This document shows positions 1-13,030 of a DNA stretch of 64,000 bases, in pieces. The notes beneath the pieces were generated by a model. That model did not search any database. It saw only the letters and a list, made by a program, of their open reading frames with translations, and was not told where the DNA came from. Both the position numbers and the translations under genes were made by a program. Positions within the stretch are counted from its first letter, which is position 1; every line of letters starts with the position of its first letter. The stretch is taken from NCBI RefSeq assembly GCF_001659605.2, contig NC_035177.2:32752136-32816135 (forward strand), written 5' to 3'. Source of the DNA: Manihot esculenta (taxonomy: Eukaryota; Streptophyta; Magnoliopsida; Malpighiales; Euphorbiaceae).

Positions 1-2960
1 TGGGGTTTAAAAGCCTGTGTTCATAGTAAAGCTGCGGAGGCTATAGGCTAAGAGGAGCCCTGCAGCGACTGTTTCTTTATGGACAAAGCATCCTGTAAAG
101 CCCTTCCTTCTTAATACCTTGTTCTTACTCTGTTTATGCTCTTATTTGACAGGCCATGAATAGGATGAAGTGGGCCAACAGACAACCTTTTCTGTAGGAT
201 GAGCCTTAATATTAAATTAATCTAATCATCATATTAATGCTTACAAGTAGAGACATGAACAGTTGAATTGTGGGAAAACTCTTACTGAGATGTGGTGCTG
301 GCCAATGTCTGCACCTTCTTGAGTAAGAACCTTTTTTTCTAAAGGTTTTGTTAAATTTGGATCAGTCTAATTCAATCTAAAAGCCAGTTGAAGAGAGAAG
401 AGTGGATTTAAGACTTTTGTAGAGACAAATTACTCCTATTGTATTGTAAACTAACGTGAGATTTTAATACACTTTTTAGGTTTAGGATTAAATTGGAGCA
501 TGGATAATTTAGATTAAGTTTAAATCGCTCTAAAAAGTCGAAAGGGTGTCCAATACCTTATAAAGGGTAAACTAATATGAAATTCAATAGGTCTCTCCGC
601 TACTTGATAGTTTAGTAATGGAGACTATTTGTGATATCTTCGAGTAGTTTCAGTACTTTATCCTTGATTGAAAGAGCATATCCTAACAATGAGCCTGTGT
701 TCTTAATGGGTGGTCCAGATTTTTTTTTTTTTTTTTTGGGATCTATGTCAATCGGTACTCATATTTAGGATTCAAATTGCAGGACTAACCCCAGACGCAG
801 TACTAGACTAATCCAATGAAGGGTTGATGGGTTGAGCGTCGAATGGTAGAAACTGGACCAACTCAAACATGAATTTCATACGTCATTCGGGAATAAATTC
901 TTTAAAAAATTGTTATTTTATGAACTAATTTATACACTAAAATTTAGATAAATTATATAACAAAGAAAAAATCTCTTATGGCTTCGCTACTTGACCTTCT
1001 TTCTATTGTTTAGGAGTGGTCGTGTAGTAACAACCACAAAATTAGATGAAAAATAATTCTTACCTGCATCAAACTTTACTTCCATCTAATAAGATTTTAT
1101 TATTTTAAATTTAGTCGTAGTTATGATGTTATATATTGAATACGCGTAAAAATTACTCTAAGACAGCAGATCATATCTCTTTGCGTTTGAGATGCAAAGC
1201 AATATCATGTACCACCTTTTTTCAGAGGCCATCATGACTCGGGTCTTAACGACAATGCAATTGACGAAGAGAATCTAGAGGTTGCCATTGTCTATGGAAT
1301 TCTTGTTTATGTTTAGTCATTTTAAAAGAGGAGTACTTTAAGATATATGGTATCTTATGCCAGATTTGATCGGTGCCTTTTGTTTTTGTGGCACTCCATC
1401 ACTGCCAGAAGGCTGGAAAATAAAAATCTTCTTTCCTCCATTGCTCTCGATAGATTCAACTCATTGAGAGTATTATGGGGGTGTGAATTTGTTAAATGGA
1501 AGGAGGTTTGAAGATGTTGAATACAAATATATGGGAAATTATAATATATTCTATAATTTCTCGTAGAGACGTTGCTTACTTTGTGACTTTTGCTGTTGCT
1601 CGCTCTTACCATTAATAATTATGCCAAAACAAACAAAAATTTAATACATTCAGAAAGCTTGAAGTCGTTGAGTTGAATTATCCTTAACAGAATAAGGCCT
1701 AAATATAGTGGTAGCCCAAATTTTTTCTTGCGAATCAGGCACAACAAAATCAAGGTGCACGGGGAAACAAGTAATAAAGAAACCTTGAAATCAAAGATGA
1801 TGAAGGACTTGAAGCACCCATCATCGAATGATCCATCCAGTTATTTGTCTAACATAGACAACAAAATGGAGAAAATTGTTTAGTAGTTAAAAATTATTAA
1901 GTGAGTTCCATAATAAATATAATATAACTTATACCTTAATAACATATAAAAATTATAATATTATTTTAATTAAAAAACGAATCCTATCAAAAAATATTCT
2001 CGTGTTTCTCCAAAATTTGATAAGGCAAAAGAGCTGCTTTTTTTTTTAGTTGGCATACCTGCTTAAAGGGGCATTTCTATATCTGTAATAGAACATCTGA
2101 AACCTCTTCCTCTCCTCTCTCCTTCTCCGCAACTCTTACAAAATAAGCCTTCACTCAATAATTTCTTACATTTAATTTAAGCTTAGAAAGGTCTTCACTA
2201 GAAATATTTCAGTAGACCACTAGTCCATTTTCTCCCTTTTGTAGATTTTCATTTTTAAATTACACATTGTTGAACTCATATAATGGATAAAGAGAAAAAT
2301 TCATCATCATAGTTGAAAACAAAAGTAAAGGGAAAAAAATCTACGATATGAAAAGACAAAAAAGAAATAACAAATGACAAGAAACAAGAAACATTTAAAA
2401 AATAAATAAATAGAATATGTAAAAAGAACTTAATAATAAATAAATAAATAGAATATGTAAAAAGAACTTAATAAGTGCGTACGCCATAACCTCTCAAAAG
2501 TAATTGTGATAGATTAGAAACTCACCAACAGATTGCATTCAAGAGATTATAAAGTAAACAATTTGTGAGAAACAAGAATGTTTAATAAAAATTAATATTT
2601 ATAATACTCGTTAATATTAATATAAAAAAACCTCTCAAAATATTAAATATGGTAACTTATTTATAGACGACATTCAAAATATTACAGAGTAATAAATTTA
2701 AAACTAATAAAATTAGAGAAATATAAATTTGAAAATACTAACAAAATCTAATAAAAATAGAAAAAGAAAAGACAGATAATCAAATAAAAAAACAAAATCT
2801 TCCCAATTTTTAGTAATCTTTCATGATTGTTGACCCGTCAAACTTCATCTTCATGAATAAGTTGGGATCAATTTGTAAAATAATTATTCATTTTTATGGT
2901 TGCTATTCTAAATATATCTCTACTTTGGAGAATTTTGATACTCAAACATACCAATTTGAC
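1..2960. other. AT-rich intergenic DNA, no supported gene
   Basis: No gene can be supported here. The first 51 bases read openly in frame 1 and end in TAA (16 codons), which could be the tail of a gene lying to the left, but this is too short to judge. A 34-base direct duplication sits around 2400-2470 and contains AATAAATAAATAGAATATG twice. Short homopolymer runs are common. The 85-codon minus-strand open frame near 1355-1612 resembles no family I know. Confidence 0.5.
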
Positions 2961-2984
2961 TATTTAATTTATATGGTGTAGAGG

Positions 2985-3803
2985 ATAAACTCCATTATTG
3001 TGCTGTTATTATTTAGTTATTATTTAAACTTATCATGTGTTGTATTGTTGTGATTCTATTTTACTTATTTTTATTAGTTTGTTACTATATATATTTTATA
3101 TAAGTCTTGACTTATCGCCATTTTAATATAACACACTGTTCATCGAACTCTACATGATATCAGAGACATACTAATCTAATCATAGCCGCTACTTCAAATA
3201 TGCTCAAAATCTCTTTGTTACTTCTCTTCATTCTTTTTCAATCAAGCTCACTAGTGAAAACTATCTTATTTGGAAAACTCATGTCTTACCTCTTATTAAC
3301 TATCAAAATTCTCAGGTACACCTCCAAAAATAATACCTGATCTCAGTAAAACTACAAAAATCATTTCTAATCCTGATTATCTATCCTGGTTTCAGAAAGA
3401 TCAAATGCTTCTTTGTTGGCTTCTCTCCTCCCTCTCTTAGGAGGTATTTTCCTATGTTACCGGTATGAAATCCTCTTATGAGGTTTGGAGTGCTCTTGCC
3501 AATGGCTTTGCCTCCATATCCCATAATAGGAATCTTCAATTGAATATTGAGTTGCAAGAATTGAAAAAGAATGATCTTTCAGTCTCACAATACTTACAAT
3601 GTGCCAAATCCCTTGTTGATGAATTGGCTTCGGTTGGTCGTACCATGAACCCTGCTGAATTTAATGCTATTATGTATCGAAACATAGGAAGTAAATATCA
3701 TAGTATCATTACTTCTCTCAACATACGCCTTAAGCCTGTTTCCTTTAATGAATTGCATACTCACCTCCTTGCTAATGAAATTTTACTTAAAAGTAGCCTA
3801 TGA
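2985..3803 (+). mobile_element. Ty1/copia fragment: LTR end, PBS-like site and gag (UBN2-type)
   Basis: This is a 5' fragment of a copia-type LTR retrotransposon. An LTR-like sequence ends near 3152. It is followed by TGATATCAGAGACAT, a mutated form of the usual primer-binding site complementary to initiator tRNA-Met. From about 3180 the + strand encodes the gag N-terminus (an ENYLIWKTHVLPL-like motif). After one or more frame breaks, the 112-codon open frame 3465-3803 carries the UBN2/Retrotran_gag core: YEVWSAL, LQELKKNDLSVSQYL, and a spacing typical of this family. There is no zinc knuckle, protease, integrase or reverse transcriptase after it; the homology stops at about 3800 against a truncated gypsy LTR. 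It is non-functional. The LTR start is uncertain. Confidence 0.75.
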
Positions 3804-3829
3804 TATTTACTTAAAAGTACCCTATGACA

Positions 3830-4220
3830 TGAAAGATAATGTAATGTAAAGTATTGTGTAATGATGTATATTGAGGTTTAGTATTGTGCTTGACCCTAGT
3901 ATGTATAGTTAATCCCTTTGCACATGATCTATGAAATGTTTTTAGTATGTCTTATGTAAACCAAGCTTAATGTATGATATGTTACCCCATTGGAGCATTT
4001 GATGAGGGCTTCAGTGTGGGGTTTTATGTTTATGAGTTTATGCATGCACAGATTAAGCTTGGTGAATGAAAGAAAAAGTTTAAAGTTTTATGTATATGTA
4101 TGATCATGCATGGGATTTAACAGGTATACAGGAGGTATATTAGGCTTGCTACGAGTCCCGGCGGCCTTAAACCGATCTAGATCCTAGTGCCGGTAGTGGT
4201 CCAGTTTTTGGGTCGTTACA
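3830..4220 (+). repeat. Truncated Tekay-type gypsy LTR, + orientation
   Basis: Read on the complementary strand, the block ending GGGTCGTTACA at 4220 matches the terminal few hundred bases of the LTRs at 28351-30600 and 35956-38208. Shared landmarks are the AGGCTTGCTACG(A/G)GTCCCGGCGG block, the stretch around CCATTGG, and GCATGC(A/G)CAG. It is therefore the same family in the opposite orientation. Only about 0.4 kb of an LTR of about 2.25 kb is present, and no internal region or target duplication is visible. It abuts the copia gag fragment directly. Confidence 0.7.
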
Positions 4221-4500
4221 TCTATACTCATTAACAAAATAGGATTATCGAGCGAAAAAATAGACATATTGGTCTTTAGGCTACTCTTTGTCGTTCGGCA
4301 CCCTAGAAGATAGTGTTCTTCTATTAGGTGAATCAATGATATTTTTAGGGGTATGGAACTCCTGGTGACATTACCAGCAACTCTCGTTTTAGACATCGAG
4401 TCTCTCAAAAGCCAGAAAAACTTAAAGGAGCTTTACATGCCATCCGACTATCCCTCTAGCTCAGATTTAGTCCCTTCCCTAGCTGTTACTTATGGTTCCT

Positions 4501-4736
4501 TGTGAAAAAAGAGAAATGAATAATACTTAAGATATATCAATCATAAGTCAATCCTATACAAGAGAGGCTATTCACACTAAGCCTATATCACGTGCAATGC
4601 ACGGTTCAAAAAAGAAAATAACACAAGGGTCCTTAAAGAATTCAAGCTAAAATAATATAGTCCTAACAATAAACATTTACAAAATAACACTTAAAACAAT
4701 ACAACTCAGTTAATCAGGTCGTCAGGTCGGTCATCA
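4501..4736 (-). repeat. Copia 3' LTR (left)
   Basis: It begins TGTGAAAAAAGAG and ends near TCATCA on the + strand. It aligns over its whole length with 10495-10729 despite many substitutions. On the minus strand the purine-rich CCAGGTGGA next to it is a plausible short polypurine tract, which makes this the 3' LTR. Confidence 0.75.
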
Positions 4737-6779
4737 TCCACCTGGTTTTGACTGGAGACATGTGCAGTGCACAGGAAGCTTTTCTAAAGTTGCTCTCGAA
4801 TAATATGGCAGTCAATGTCTATATGATTAGTCCTTTTATGAAAAATAAGATTTGCTGCAATTTGGAGAGCTGCTTTGTTGTCGCAGTGAAGCTGGACTGG
4901 AAAATCAAGTGGAATATGAAAATCTTGCAAAATATTGAAATCTAAAGTAATTCACAAATAGTAGCAGCCATGGCTCTATACTGAGCCTCAGCAGAGGACT
5001 TAGATACTGTTGACTATTTTTTGGTTTTTTAGGGAACCAATGAGGAACTAAGAAAGATGCCACACCCTGTAAGACATTTTCTAGAGAAATAATAGGATGT
5101 CCAATCTGAATCACAATATATTGTGATTTGAAAATTGCATTGAATAGGAAAATAGAGACCAGTAGTAATAGTAGCTTTCAAGTATCTCAAAACATGCATA
5201 GCTGCCTCCTCATGAGGCTTTCTTAGAGCAAATACAAACTAACTCAAATGCTGGGCAACATAATTTATGTCAGGCCTAGTGAGATTAACATATAAGAGTC
5301 TGCTAATCAATTTTCAATATACATCAGGCTCAGATAGTGGGTCACCAAGATCAAGTGATAAATGCAACCCTCTAGGTAAAGGAAAAGATACTGGTTTATA
5401 ATACAATATACCAGCATCTTTCAATAAATCTGTAATAAATTTAGATTGACTAAGAACCTTGGCCTGATCAGACCTGGCTACTTCAAGTCCCAGAAAATAT
5501 TGAGATGCTCCAAGTCCTTTATGGTGAATTTATCATATAAAGCAGTTTTAATATGAGAGACATCATTAATTGAAGTATCAGTAATGATAACATCATCTAC
5601 ATAAACCAAGAGAGTCGTGAAAGAATCTGTAGAAGTTTTGACAAACAAACAGTGATCATGGCAGGATTGTGAAAATCCCAAAGATATGAAAAAACCAATA
5701 AACTCTATATTCCATTGTCTTAAGGCTTGTTTCAAGCCATAAAGGGATTTTTTAAGTAGAAAAACTTGTCCACGAAGGGCCTCATGATAACTTTGAGGGG
5801 ATAACATGTAAACCTGCTCATTTAAATAACCATGAAGGAAAGCATTGTTAATATCAAGTTGAAAAATAGGCCATTATTTTGTAGCGGCTAAGGCAATAAG
5901 AATTCTGACAGTGGTAGGTTTGGCAACAAGTGCAAACCTGTTTTTATAATCCAAATCCCCATTTTGATTATAACCTTTGGCAACTAAACGTGTCTTATAT
6001 GTTTTAATCCCACTATTGAATTTCTATTTTATTTTATAAACCCATTTACTCCCAATAGCCTTTTTTCCTTTAAATAAATAAGTAATTACCCAGATACCAT
6101 TCCTTTCTAGAGCTAGCAGCTCTTGCTGCATAGCTGTAACCCACTGAGCATCAAGTGATGCTATGCATAAGTGGATGGCTCAAGGATAGTAGCCATATTA
6201 TGGACAAAAGATTGATGTTATGGGTTAAAACAATATTTAAAGTGGGCCGTGATAGCAAAACTAACAAAGTCTTGTAGCCAATCATGTTTATTTCTAACTC
6301 TAATGGACCTCTTGACCTGTACAGGAGAATGTGACTGTGATATATGAGAAGGTGAGGTGGATTAAATACTTTGATTTCTTGCTATGATAGGATTAGAGAT
6401 ATTAGTTAATTTATCATCTATGTCAGGTTCAGAAATAGAAAAAGGAAGCACAAAAGAAGATTATATGATTTTAGTGTTTGCATAAGGAAATATGTCCTCA
6501 CATAAAAGAATATCCCTACTAACCAGGATGATGCCAATCTGTAAATCATATAGCTTATATGCTTTATGTATCCCTGCATACCCTATCATAACAACCTTAA
6601 TTGATCTTGAGTCAAATTTATTTTTATGGGGACCAATTTAAGTTGCAAACATAGGCAACCAAACTTTTTTAGGTGAGTGTAATCAGGTTTTCTTCTAAAA
6701 AGTCTTTTACAAGGACTTTTCCAATTAAAACCTGCTATAGGCATTTTGTTTATAAGATAAATGGCAGTCAAAACACATG

Positions 6780-8171
6780 TGTAACGACCCCGAAATGGAC
6801 CGTCACCGGCGCTAGGATTCAGGTCGGCTTAAGGCCGCCAGAACCCGTAGCAAGCCTGCTATACTCTCTGTGTACCTGTAAAACTCATACATGATCATAC
6901 ATTTTCTGTGAAAATAAGACTCTGACCCAAGGCTTAACCTGTGCATGCACTATCTCTGTACTCTGTACTCATGTACTCTGTACTCTGTATCCCTGACTAG
7001 AGCTTGCTCTAGATGGGTTCACTCATACCTGTTAAGCCTGGTTTGTACATACAGGAGAAACATATATACAGATACAGATCATGTACAAAACATACATCAC
7101 TAGGTCAAGCAACAACTATTACATCTCTTTAATGTCCACTCTAAGCTATTACAGATCTCTTTACTTTTCCTGTACTCTGCTGGACTGTCCCTGTACACTG
7201 TACACTGAACCTGCAAAACTGGGGTTAAGGGAGTGGGATGAGCTCTATAGCCCAGTGAGTAGAATAATAAAATCAGTCATAACATATGATCTCATGGAAT
7301 GCGTCATAACACAGACAAGCCACATCAAGAGTAAACCTGTCACCACATAGCCTCAGTAACTTCCGTGCCAGGGCGTAGAATCGAGCACCTGGTCTTCCTG
7401 TCATATATGTATATGTGTATACAACCTCTGTACTTACCATTGCCAGGGCGTAGTCAAAGGCTCCTGGTCTTTACTATACCTGCCAGGGCGTAGTCAAAGG
7501 CTCCTGGTCTTAACTCAGAGACTATTGGATCATTCAGCATTTACTCACACCAACAATTAACAATGCAATAAATACCATTAATAACCTAAGCATGCATCTC
7601 CTTCCTTTATCCCCATAAAACCTTCAGAAAACATAGAACAAGGTCCAGATCTTCCCTTACCTCTGTAAACAGATGCACGTACTAAACAAGGGAACTTCTC
7701 TTCGTCAAACTCTCAAAACCTCAAAAACGTAGCTTGAGAGAACTCAACTTTCAACACCTTTGCAAACACCTCAACCTTCTGTGTGATCAACCAAAACATG
7801 TACAGATGAGTCATAAGAGACGTGGCCTATTCCATGGCAAGAATCTAAGGCCAACATCTGTCAAAAGACATGACTCAGCTGGCTGGCCAGCTCACCTTCG
7901 GCTGCCCAATCGCATGCAAAACCATGCAACATTCGGGGGCCGAACTTACACTTCGGAAGCCAAACCTTGAGCACTTTCGGCGGCCGAACTTACCTTCGGC
8001 GGCCGAACTTGGCTCATCTGCCTTAGGTCATGTCAACTCAAAACTCACTTCCATTAATCTGAACACATCAACACAAATCACACTACTTAGTAAAACATAA
8101 ATAGAATTCCGACACCCCGGATTCCACCAGACAACAGGAATTCCGGTGCCGGACTCTAGCCGGGTATTACA
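6780..8171 (-). mobile_element. Solo LTR of a Tekay-like gypsy family with TSD ACATG
   Basis: The sequence starts TGTAACGACC and ends GGGTATTACA, the same termini as the LTRs at 28351 and 35956. It shares their inner landmarks: the GGCGCTAGGAT block, three TGCCAGGGCGTAG...CCTGGTCTT repeats, and TTCGGCGGCCGAA motifs at about 7978 and 7997. It is 1392 bp, against about 2250 bp for the other copies. A perfect 5-bp target duplication ACATG flanks it (6775-6779 and 8172-8176). There is no internal domain, so it is a solo LTR left by LTR-LTR recombination, seated in the copia integrase region. Confidence 0.9.
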
Positions 8172-10494
8172 ACATGCAGACCAAAAGCTTTTTGGCAAAT
8201 TGCCTTGAAGACTCAAGGCCCTTCCAGCATGAAGGAGATGTCTATGTTTCCTCTCCACCACTCCATTCTGTTGTGGAGTATAAGGACAAGATCTTTGGTG
8301 AATAATGCTATTATTTTCAAATAGTTTCTAGCATTCTTTGCTTAAAAATTCATGACCATTATTCGTTCTTATAATTTTAACTCTAGTATTAAACTGAGTT
8401 CTTATTAACTTTAAGAATTTAGACAAGGAATGTGTGTTTTTACCTTAAAAATTGCATCATATAGGTTTAAGTAGCCCTAGTATGATAATATATAATAATA
8501 AGGAAGTACCTTGCTCCAGTAAATGATTCCTCTTTATAAGGCTCCCAAATGTCCACATGGATTAAATCAAAAGATTTTGAACTTATATTACGACTCATAG
8601 GCAAAGGAAGCCTGGGTTGTTTTTCTAAATGGTAAAGTTTACACTATAAATATTCTGAACTACTATAGTTGACCCCACTTATATGTCTTAGTTTATCAAC
8701 AGAAATGTGTCCAAGTCTCTCATGAACATCCATAAGACTAAGCATGCTAACAGATTTATATGTAACAATCTCAAGGATTTATTTATTGATATTGCAAACA
8801 AAAAGCATAGTATTTGCAAAGCATTGAATAGAAGGAACAATATGTAGCATGCTAGACAAAGTATTATGAACCTTAGTAACATCAAAGTTCCTGTGATTCA
8901 TCTTATATAAACCACCATCTTCTTTTCCTACAGCAATCACTCTCTTAGTTAGAGGGTCTCGTATGATATGATGATGAGAGTGAAAAAACAGAATGATTGA
9001 GTGATCCTTAATAAGCTTACTTACAGACAATAAGTTACAGTTAAACTCTGAAATGTACAACACATCTCTCAAAACAATAGAATCACATAAAGGAATGGAA
9101 CCAGAATGTGTAACCTTTGCTACATTTCCATTTGGTAAGTAAATAGATATAGGACTTGAAAGTTTAGTCAAGCAATTAAACATATATTTATTTGGTGATA
9201 TATGATCAATGGTACCAGTGTCTAATATCCAAGTGATGTTATAATGCATTCTATTATACCAATGATTAGAGTTATGATTACCAGCAAGGGTATATGAGGC
9301 CGAGTTGAGACTCCCATCTGATTTTGAATTCAAGTTCACTGTAGTGTCTGTTAAAGCTGCCTTTCCTTTCACTAGTCTTGAGACCTCTTGTTGAAGAGTG
9401 TTCAAAGCTGCACTAATCTCATCAATCCTATTAGTGTTATGTTTCATGTCAATAGGACTATCCTTCTCATGCTCATGACCTTCAGACATAGCCACAAGTC
9501 TCTAGCCAATATTTCTACCTTTATCCTGCCTTGCAGATTGTCTTGCATCCTTGGTTTTGTTCTTAAACTAATTAGGATACCCTATTAGTTTGAGGCAAGC
9601 ATCTCTAACATGACCATCCATCTTACAATAGCTGCAATGTCTCTTATTGGGATCATATTTCTTTTGTTTGCCTTGTTGTGATTGTCCCTATGTCTAATTA
9701 AATAACACTAAGGTTTCAACAGATTCTGGATTTCTTTTACCCATTACCTCCTTTTGAGATTCATGTTTGAGGGTATTGCCTTGTTTTTAGATGGCAAGGG
9801 ATCAAAACTAAAATTTGATCTCTCACAGAATCAAAATTCTCATTCAGTCCCATCAAAAACTGCATAAGTCTATTCCTATTGTTCATATCATCAATGGCCT
9901 TGGACGCTCTATAAGAATATGGTCTTTTCAGATGGGTGAAGTAAACTGAAATGGGAGAATTTTCTTGAGAAATGAGGGAGATCTGTCTATGTAATTCATA
10001 GATGTGAGAATCATTACTCTCCCCAAACCTCTTTATAATCTCACACCATAATTCTCTCGAAGAAATCATATATATGAAACCATCTACGAGATTCTTCGAG
10101 ATCGATATCGAGTTCAAGATCTAAGATGTAACCATATAGTCACATCTCTCCACTGTTCATAGAACTCATTATCTTTATTTGGCATCAGAATGATGCCATT
10201 GATAAAACCTAACTTCTGTTTGGCTACTAACGATATTCACATAGCTTTATTCCAAGATCTGAAGTTTCTACTCCTATCAAAGAAGCTCAGACCAGAATCA
10301 TACCTAAATGATTAAATGACTGTAAGCAGAACGACATGTTACTTATCTATTCCTGATCTGGACACCTTAGTTTCTATGTAGGCACTGGATATGTCATTCC
10401 TCCGTTTTTTTAAGATCTGGCTAAACAGATTGAGAGAAAAATGTCGCAGCTTTCGCTGAACCCTAACCCTAGAAATTCGCCCGCTCTGGTTCCA

Positions 10495-10729
10495 TGTGAA
10501 GAAAGAGAAATGAATAGTACTTCAAATATATTGATCATAAATCAGTCCTATATAAGAGAGGCCATTTATACTAAGCCTATCTACGTGCAATGTACAGTCT
10601 ATAAAAGAAAATAACACAAGAGTCCATCAAGAATTCAAGCTAAACTAATCTGGTCCTAACAAAGTATATTTACAAAATAGCACTTAAAATAATACAATTA
10701 AGTTAATCAGGTTGTTAAGTTGATCATTA
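10495..10729 (-). repeat. Copia 5' LTR (right)
   Basis: It begins TGTGAAGAAAGAG and ends TCATTA on the + strand. It pairs with 4501-4736. The GGAACCA-type primer-binding sequence lies immediately inside it on the minus strand, next to the gag remnant. Confidence 0.75.
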
Positions 10730-12096
10730 GACATATTCTTCTACATTCCTTTTTTATTCTAGCCGTTCAAATGTTAAATTCTATAGCTCAAGTTTGCTGT
10801 TGCATGTCTTTGATTCCTCCTTCTACTCTTCAATTTGCGCTCAAAAGCTTTTGGTGCTTCAATGGATAGGAGATATGGACAGTTTTCGCTACTTTCAACT
10901 CCTTCTTGTGCTTGTTTTTAGTTATTCCTAAAGTTTTTTCAGCTAGTTAGCTTAGTGAGAAGGGGCGACAATGACAACAGAGAGCAATGTTGTTATGTCC
11001 ATACCCTAGGATTTGTGTCTTGGGCCTTAGACTTTGTATGTTTTGGTTTGGATTTCAAAGTTTTTTTTTAGACTTTGATAAGGCTTATTTGTGCCTATTT
11101 TAATAGATTTTTTTATCTTTTATAAAATAATTTAATATTTTTATATTTTAAATTATTTTATAAAATATAAAAAGATAACTAGAATAATTATTTTTTTGAC
11201 GATGAAGAATAATAATTTGAAATGTGGCGACTTTAAGCACTTTATTAAACTAAGTGGAAAGATGAAACCATTTTGAGGCTAAGCTTAGCTCTCTCTCAAA
11301 TAGACAGATAGTCATAATATTCAGAGCATTAGCTAAAAGGAAAAAAGAGAAAGAAACACTGTATCTTATTCTTCCTTTCCCTCTCTGTCTTTTAACAACC
11401 ACGCATTCCACATTTCATATCTCCATGCCTTTCAATTTGTTCCTCACTTCCCCCACTACCTTATTCCCAAAAAAAAATATATATATATATAAACTCCACT
11501 ACCTTATTTGTATCATTTATTAAAATTTTATATTTCAATTTAAATTTATCTTGAATTATCATTAAAAAGTCAAATATAATTACTATTTATCAAGATTTTA
11601 GAATGTAAATTATACTTTTTTTAGTTTATTTAGTAGTATTTATTAGGAGTTTAGAGTATAAATTGCACCCTTTTTAGTTTGTTTAGTATTATTTGACTTT
11701 TTAATGATAATATAAAATAAATTTAAATTAAAATATAAAATTTAATACATACTTTTGACCTGATATATAGCTTAGATTGTCCTTCTAGCCAAATTGATTT
11801 AATTATCATTTTCTTTTTTTTAAAAACAATTATTTATTAATTTACGAATATATCTCAATTTAGTAGACAACAACAGAGTATAAATTTTTATTAATTTTCT
11901 AATACACACTTATTAAATATGTATTGAAAATTTAAAAAAAAGGTTTATTAGTTTAAAAATCATTTAACAATATAAATTATTTGTTGAATTTCAATGCAAC
12001 GATATATATAAATAAAGCGTACATTAAAAAAAGTGTAAATAAAAATTTATATTAATTATATTTTTTAATTCATATTAAAATAAAAATAAATATGTT
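10730..12096. other. AT-rich intergenic DNA
   Basis: No gene or recognised element is seen. A short AT dinucleotide run lies near 11479-11491. The 10730-11080 part is less AT-rich, but no family can be named for it. Confidence 0.4.
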
Positions 12097-12104
12097 CTTA
12101 GAAC

Positions 12105-12571
12105 TAGGACCGAGCAGTATTCGGTTCAAATCGAAAAAACCGATCGAACCGAATCGATTTGAAAATTTAGTTCGGTTTTTTATATATTTCGGTTCGGTTT
12201 TTAATTTTAAAAATTTCGGTTATTTCGATTCGGTTCGGTTTTGATCAGAAAAAAACCGAAAAAATCGAACCGAACCGATTAGTGAAAAATAATATGTTTT
12301 TTCAATAATATAGAGAAATTAAATCATATTAAAATTAAAATATTTTAATTAAATTTTAAAATACTAAAAATAAAATGTAAAAAATAAAAAAATTATTAAA
12401 AATCGAAACCGATTAAACCGAACCGAATCGAACCGAATCAGATCGGTTCGATTCGATTCGGTTTCTGACCAAAATCGGTTCGATTCAGTTTTCATAAACA
12501 TATAAATTTCGGTTTTCGATTTATTCGGTTCGATTTGGTTTTACACCGAACCGACCGAATGCTCACCCCTA
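12105..12571. mobile_element. hAT-type MITE (GAACCGAA-rich) with TSD CTTAGAAC
   Basis: The 467-bp element begins TAGGACCGAGCAGTATTCGG and ends CCGAATGCTCACCCCTA. The ends are imperfect inverted repeats of the form TAGRGGTGAGCA. It is flanked by a perfect 8-bp duplication CTTAGAAC (12097-12104 and 12572-12579). An 8-bp duplication and TAGGG-type termini are features of the hAT superfamily. The interior is built from GGTTCGGTT/AACCGAACC clusters around an AT-rich core. There is no coding capacity. A relative in the opposite orientation is at 62948-63397. Confidence 0.85.
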
Positions 12572-13030
12572 CTTAGAACTCCAAAAAGAATTAGAATGAC
12601 TGTTCATATTTATTGAGAAATACTAAATAAACGATTATATGAATTGGGATTTTGAGTAGAAAAATTTTATTGATCCGTAAAAATTAGCCTAATTTTGGGA
12701 AATGTGATCGATCATATTTCTTTGGAAACTGGGAATAACGCCATAGACTAAAAGATGGAGCCCAAACCAAAAAGCTTACTCCTAATCATCCAAATAAAAG
12801 GGGAGTTGTAAATAATGTATATAGTGACTCATTTATCTATTACAAAACCTTTTTTATATTTTATTTATTTTTCTATTTGATTTATTTATTATTTATACTC
12901 TTATTTTAAAATTTACTTTCCTTTTCTTTTTTATCTATTCTAAATTATATATGATTTTATAAAATGGTATTTATTTGTTAGTTCTCATATACTCTTGTTT
13001 AACATGCATTTAAAAAATATAATTTATTAA

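Larger units (their letters stand above)
4501..10729 (-). mobile_element. Degenerate Ty1/copia element, minus strand, interrupted by a solo LTR
   Basis: Two direct repeats of about 235 bp (4501-4736 and 10495-10729) bound a decayed copia polyprotein read on the minus strand. Domain order from right to left is gag (9761-10320), a CX2CX4HX4C zinc knuckle (about 9590-9655, CSYCKMDGHVRDAC), aspartic protease (WILDTG, inside 8779-9495) with the GAG-pre-integrase region, integrase fragments (8028-8700 and 6586-6771), reverse transcriptase (5478-5990, with SLYGLKQA and the catalytic YVDD) and RNase H remnants (4900-5460). This order, integrase before reverse transcriptase, is diagnostic of Ty1/copia. 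Stops and frameshifts occur throughout. The sequence right of 10495 gives a PBS-like TGGAACCAGAGC on the minus strand. No convincing target duplication is seen. A gypsy solo LTR splits the integrase. It is non-functional. Confidence 0.85.

Noticed and set aside
1355..1612. 85-codon minus-strand open frame
   Set aside because: No recognisable domain, AT-rich context and no supporting neighbours.
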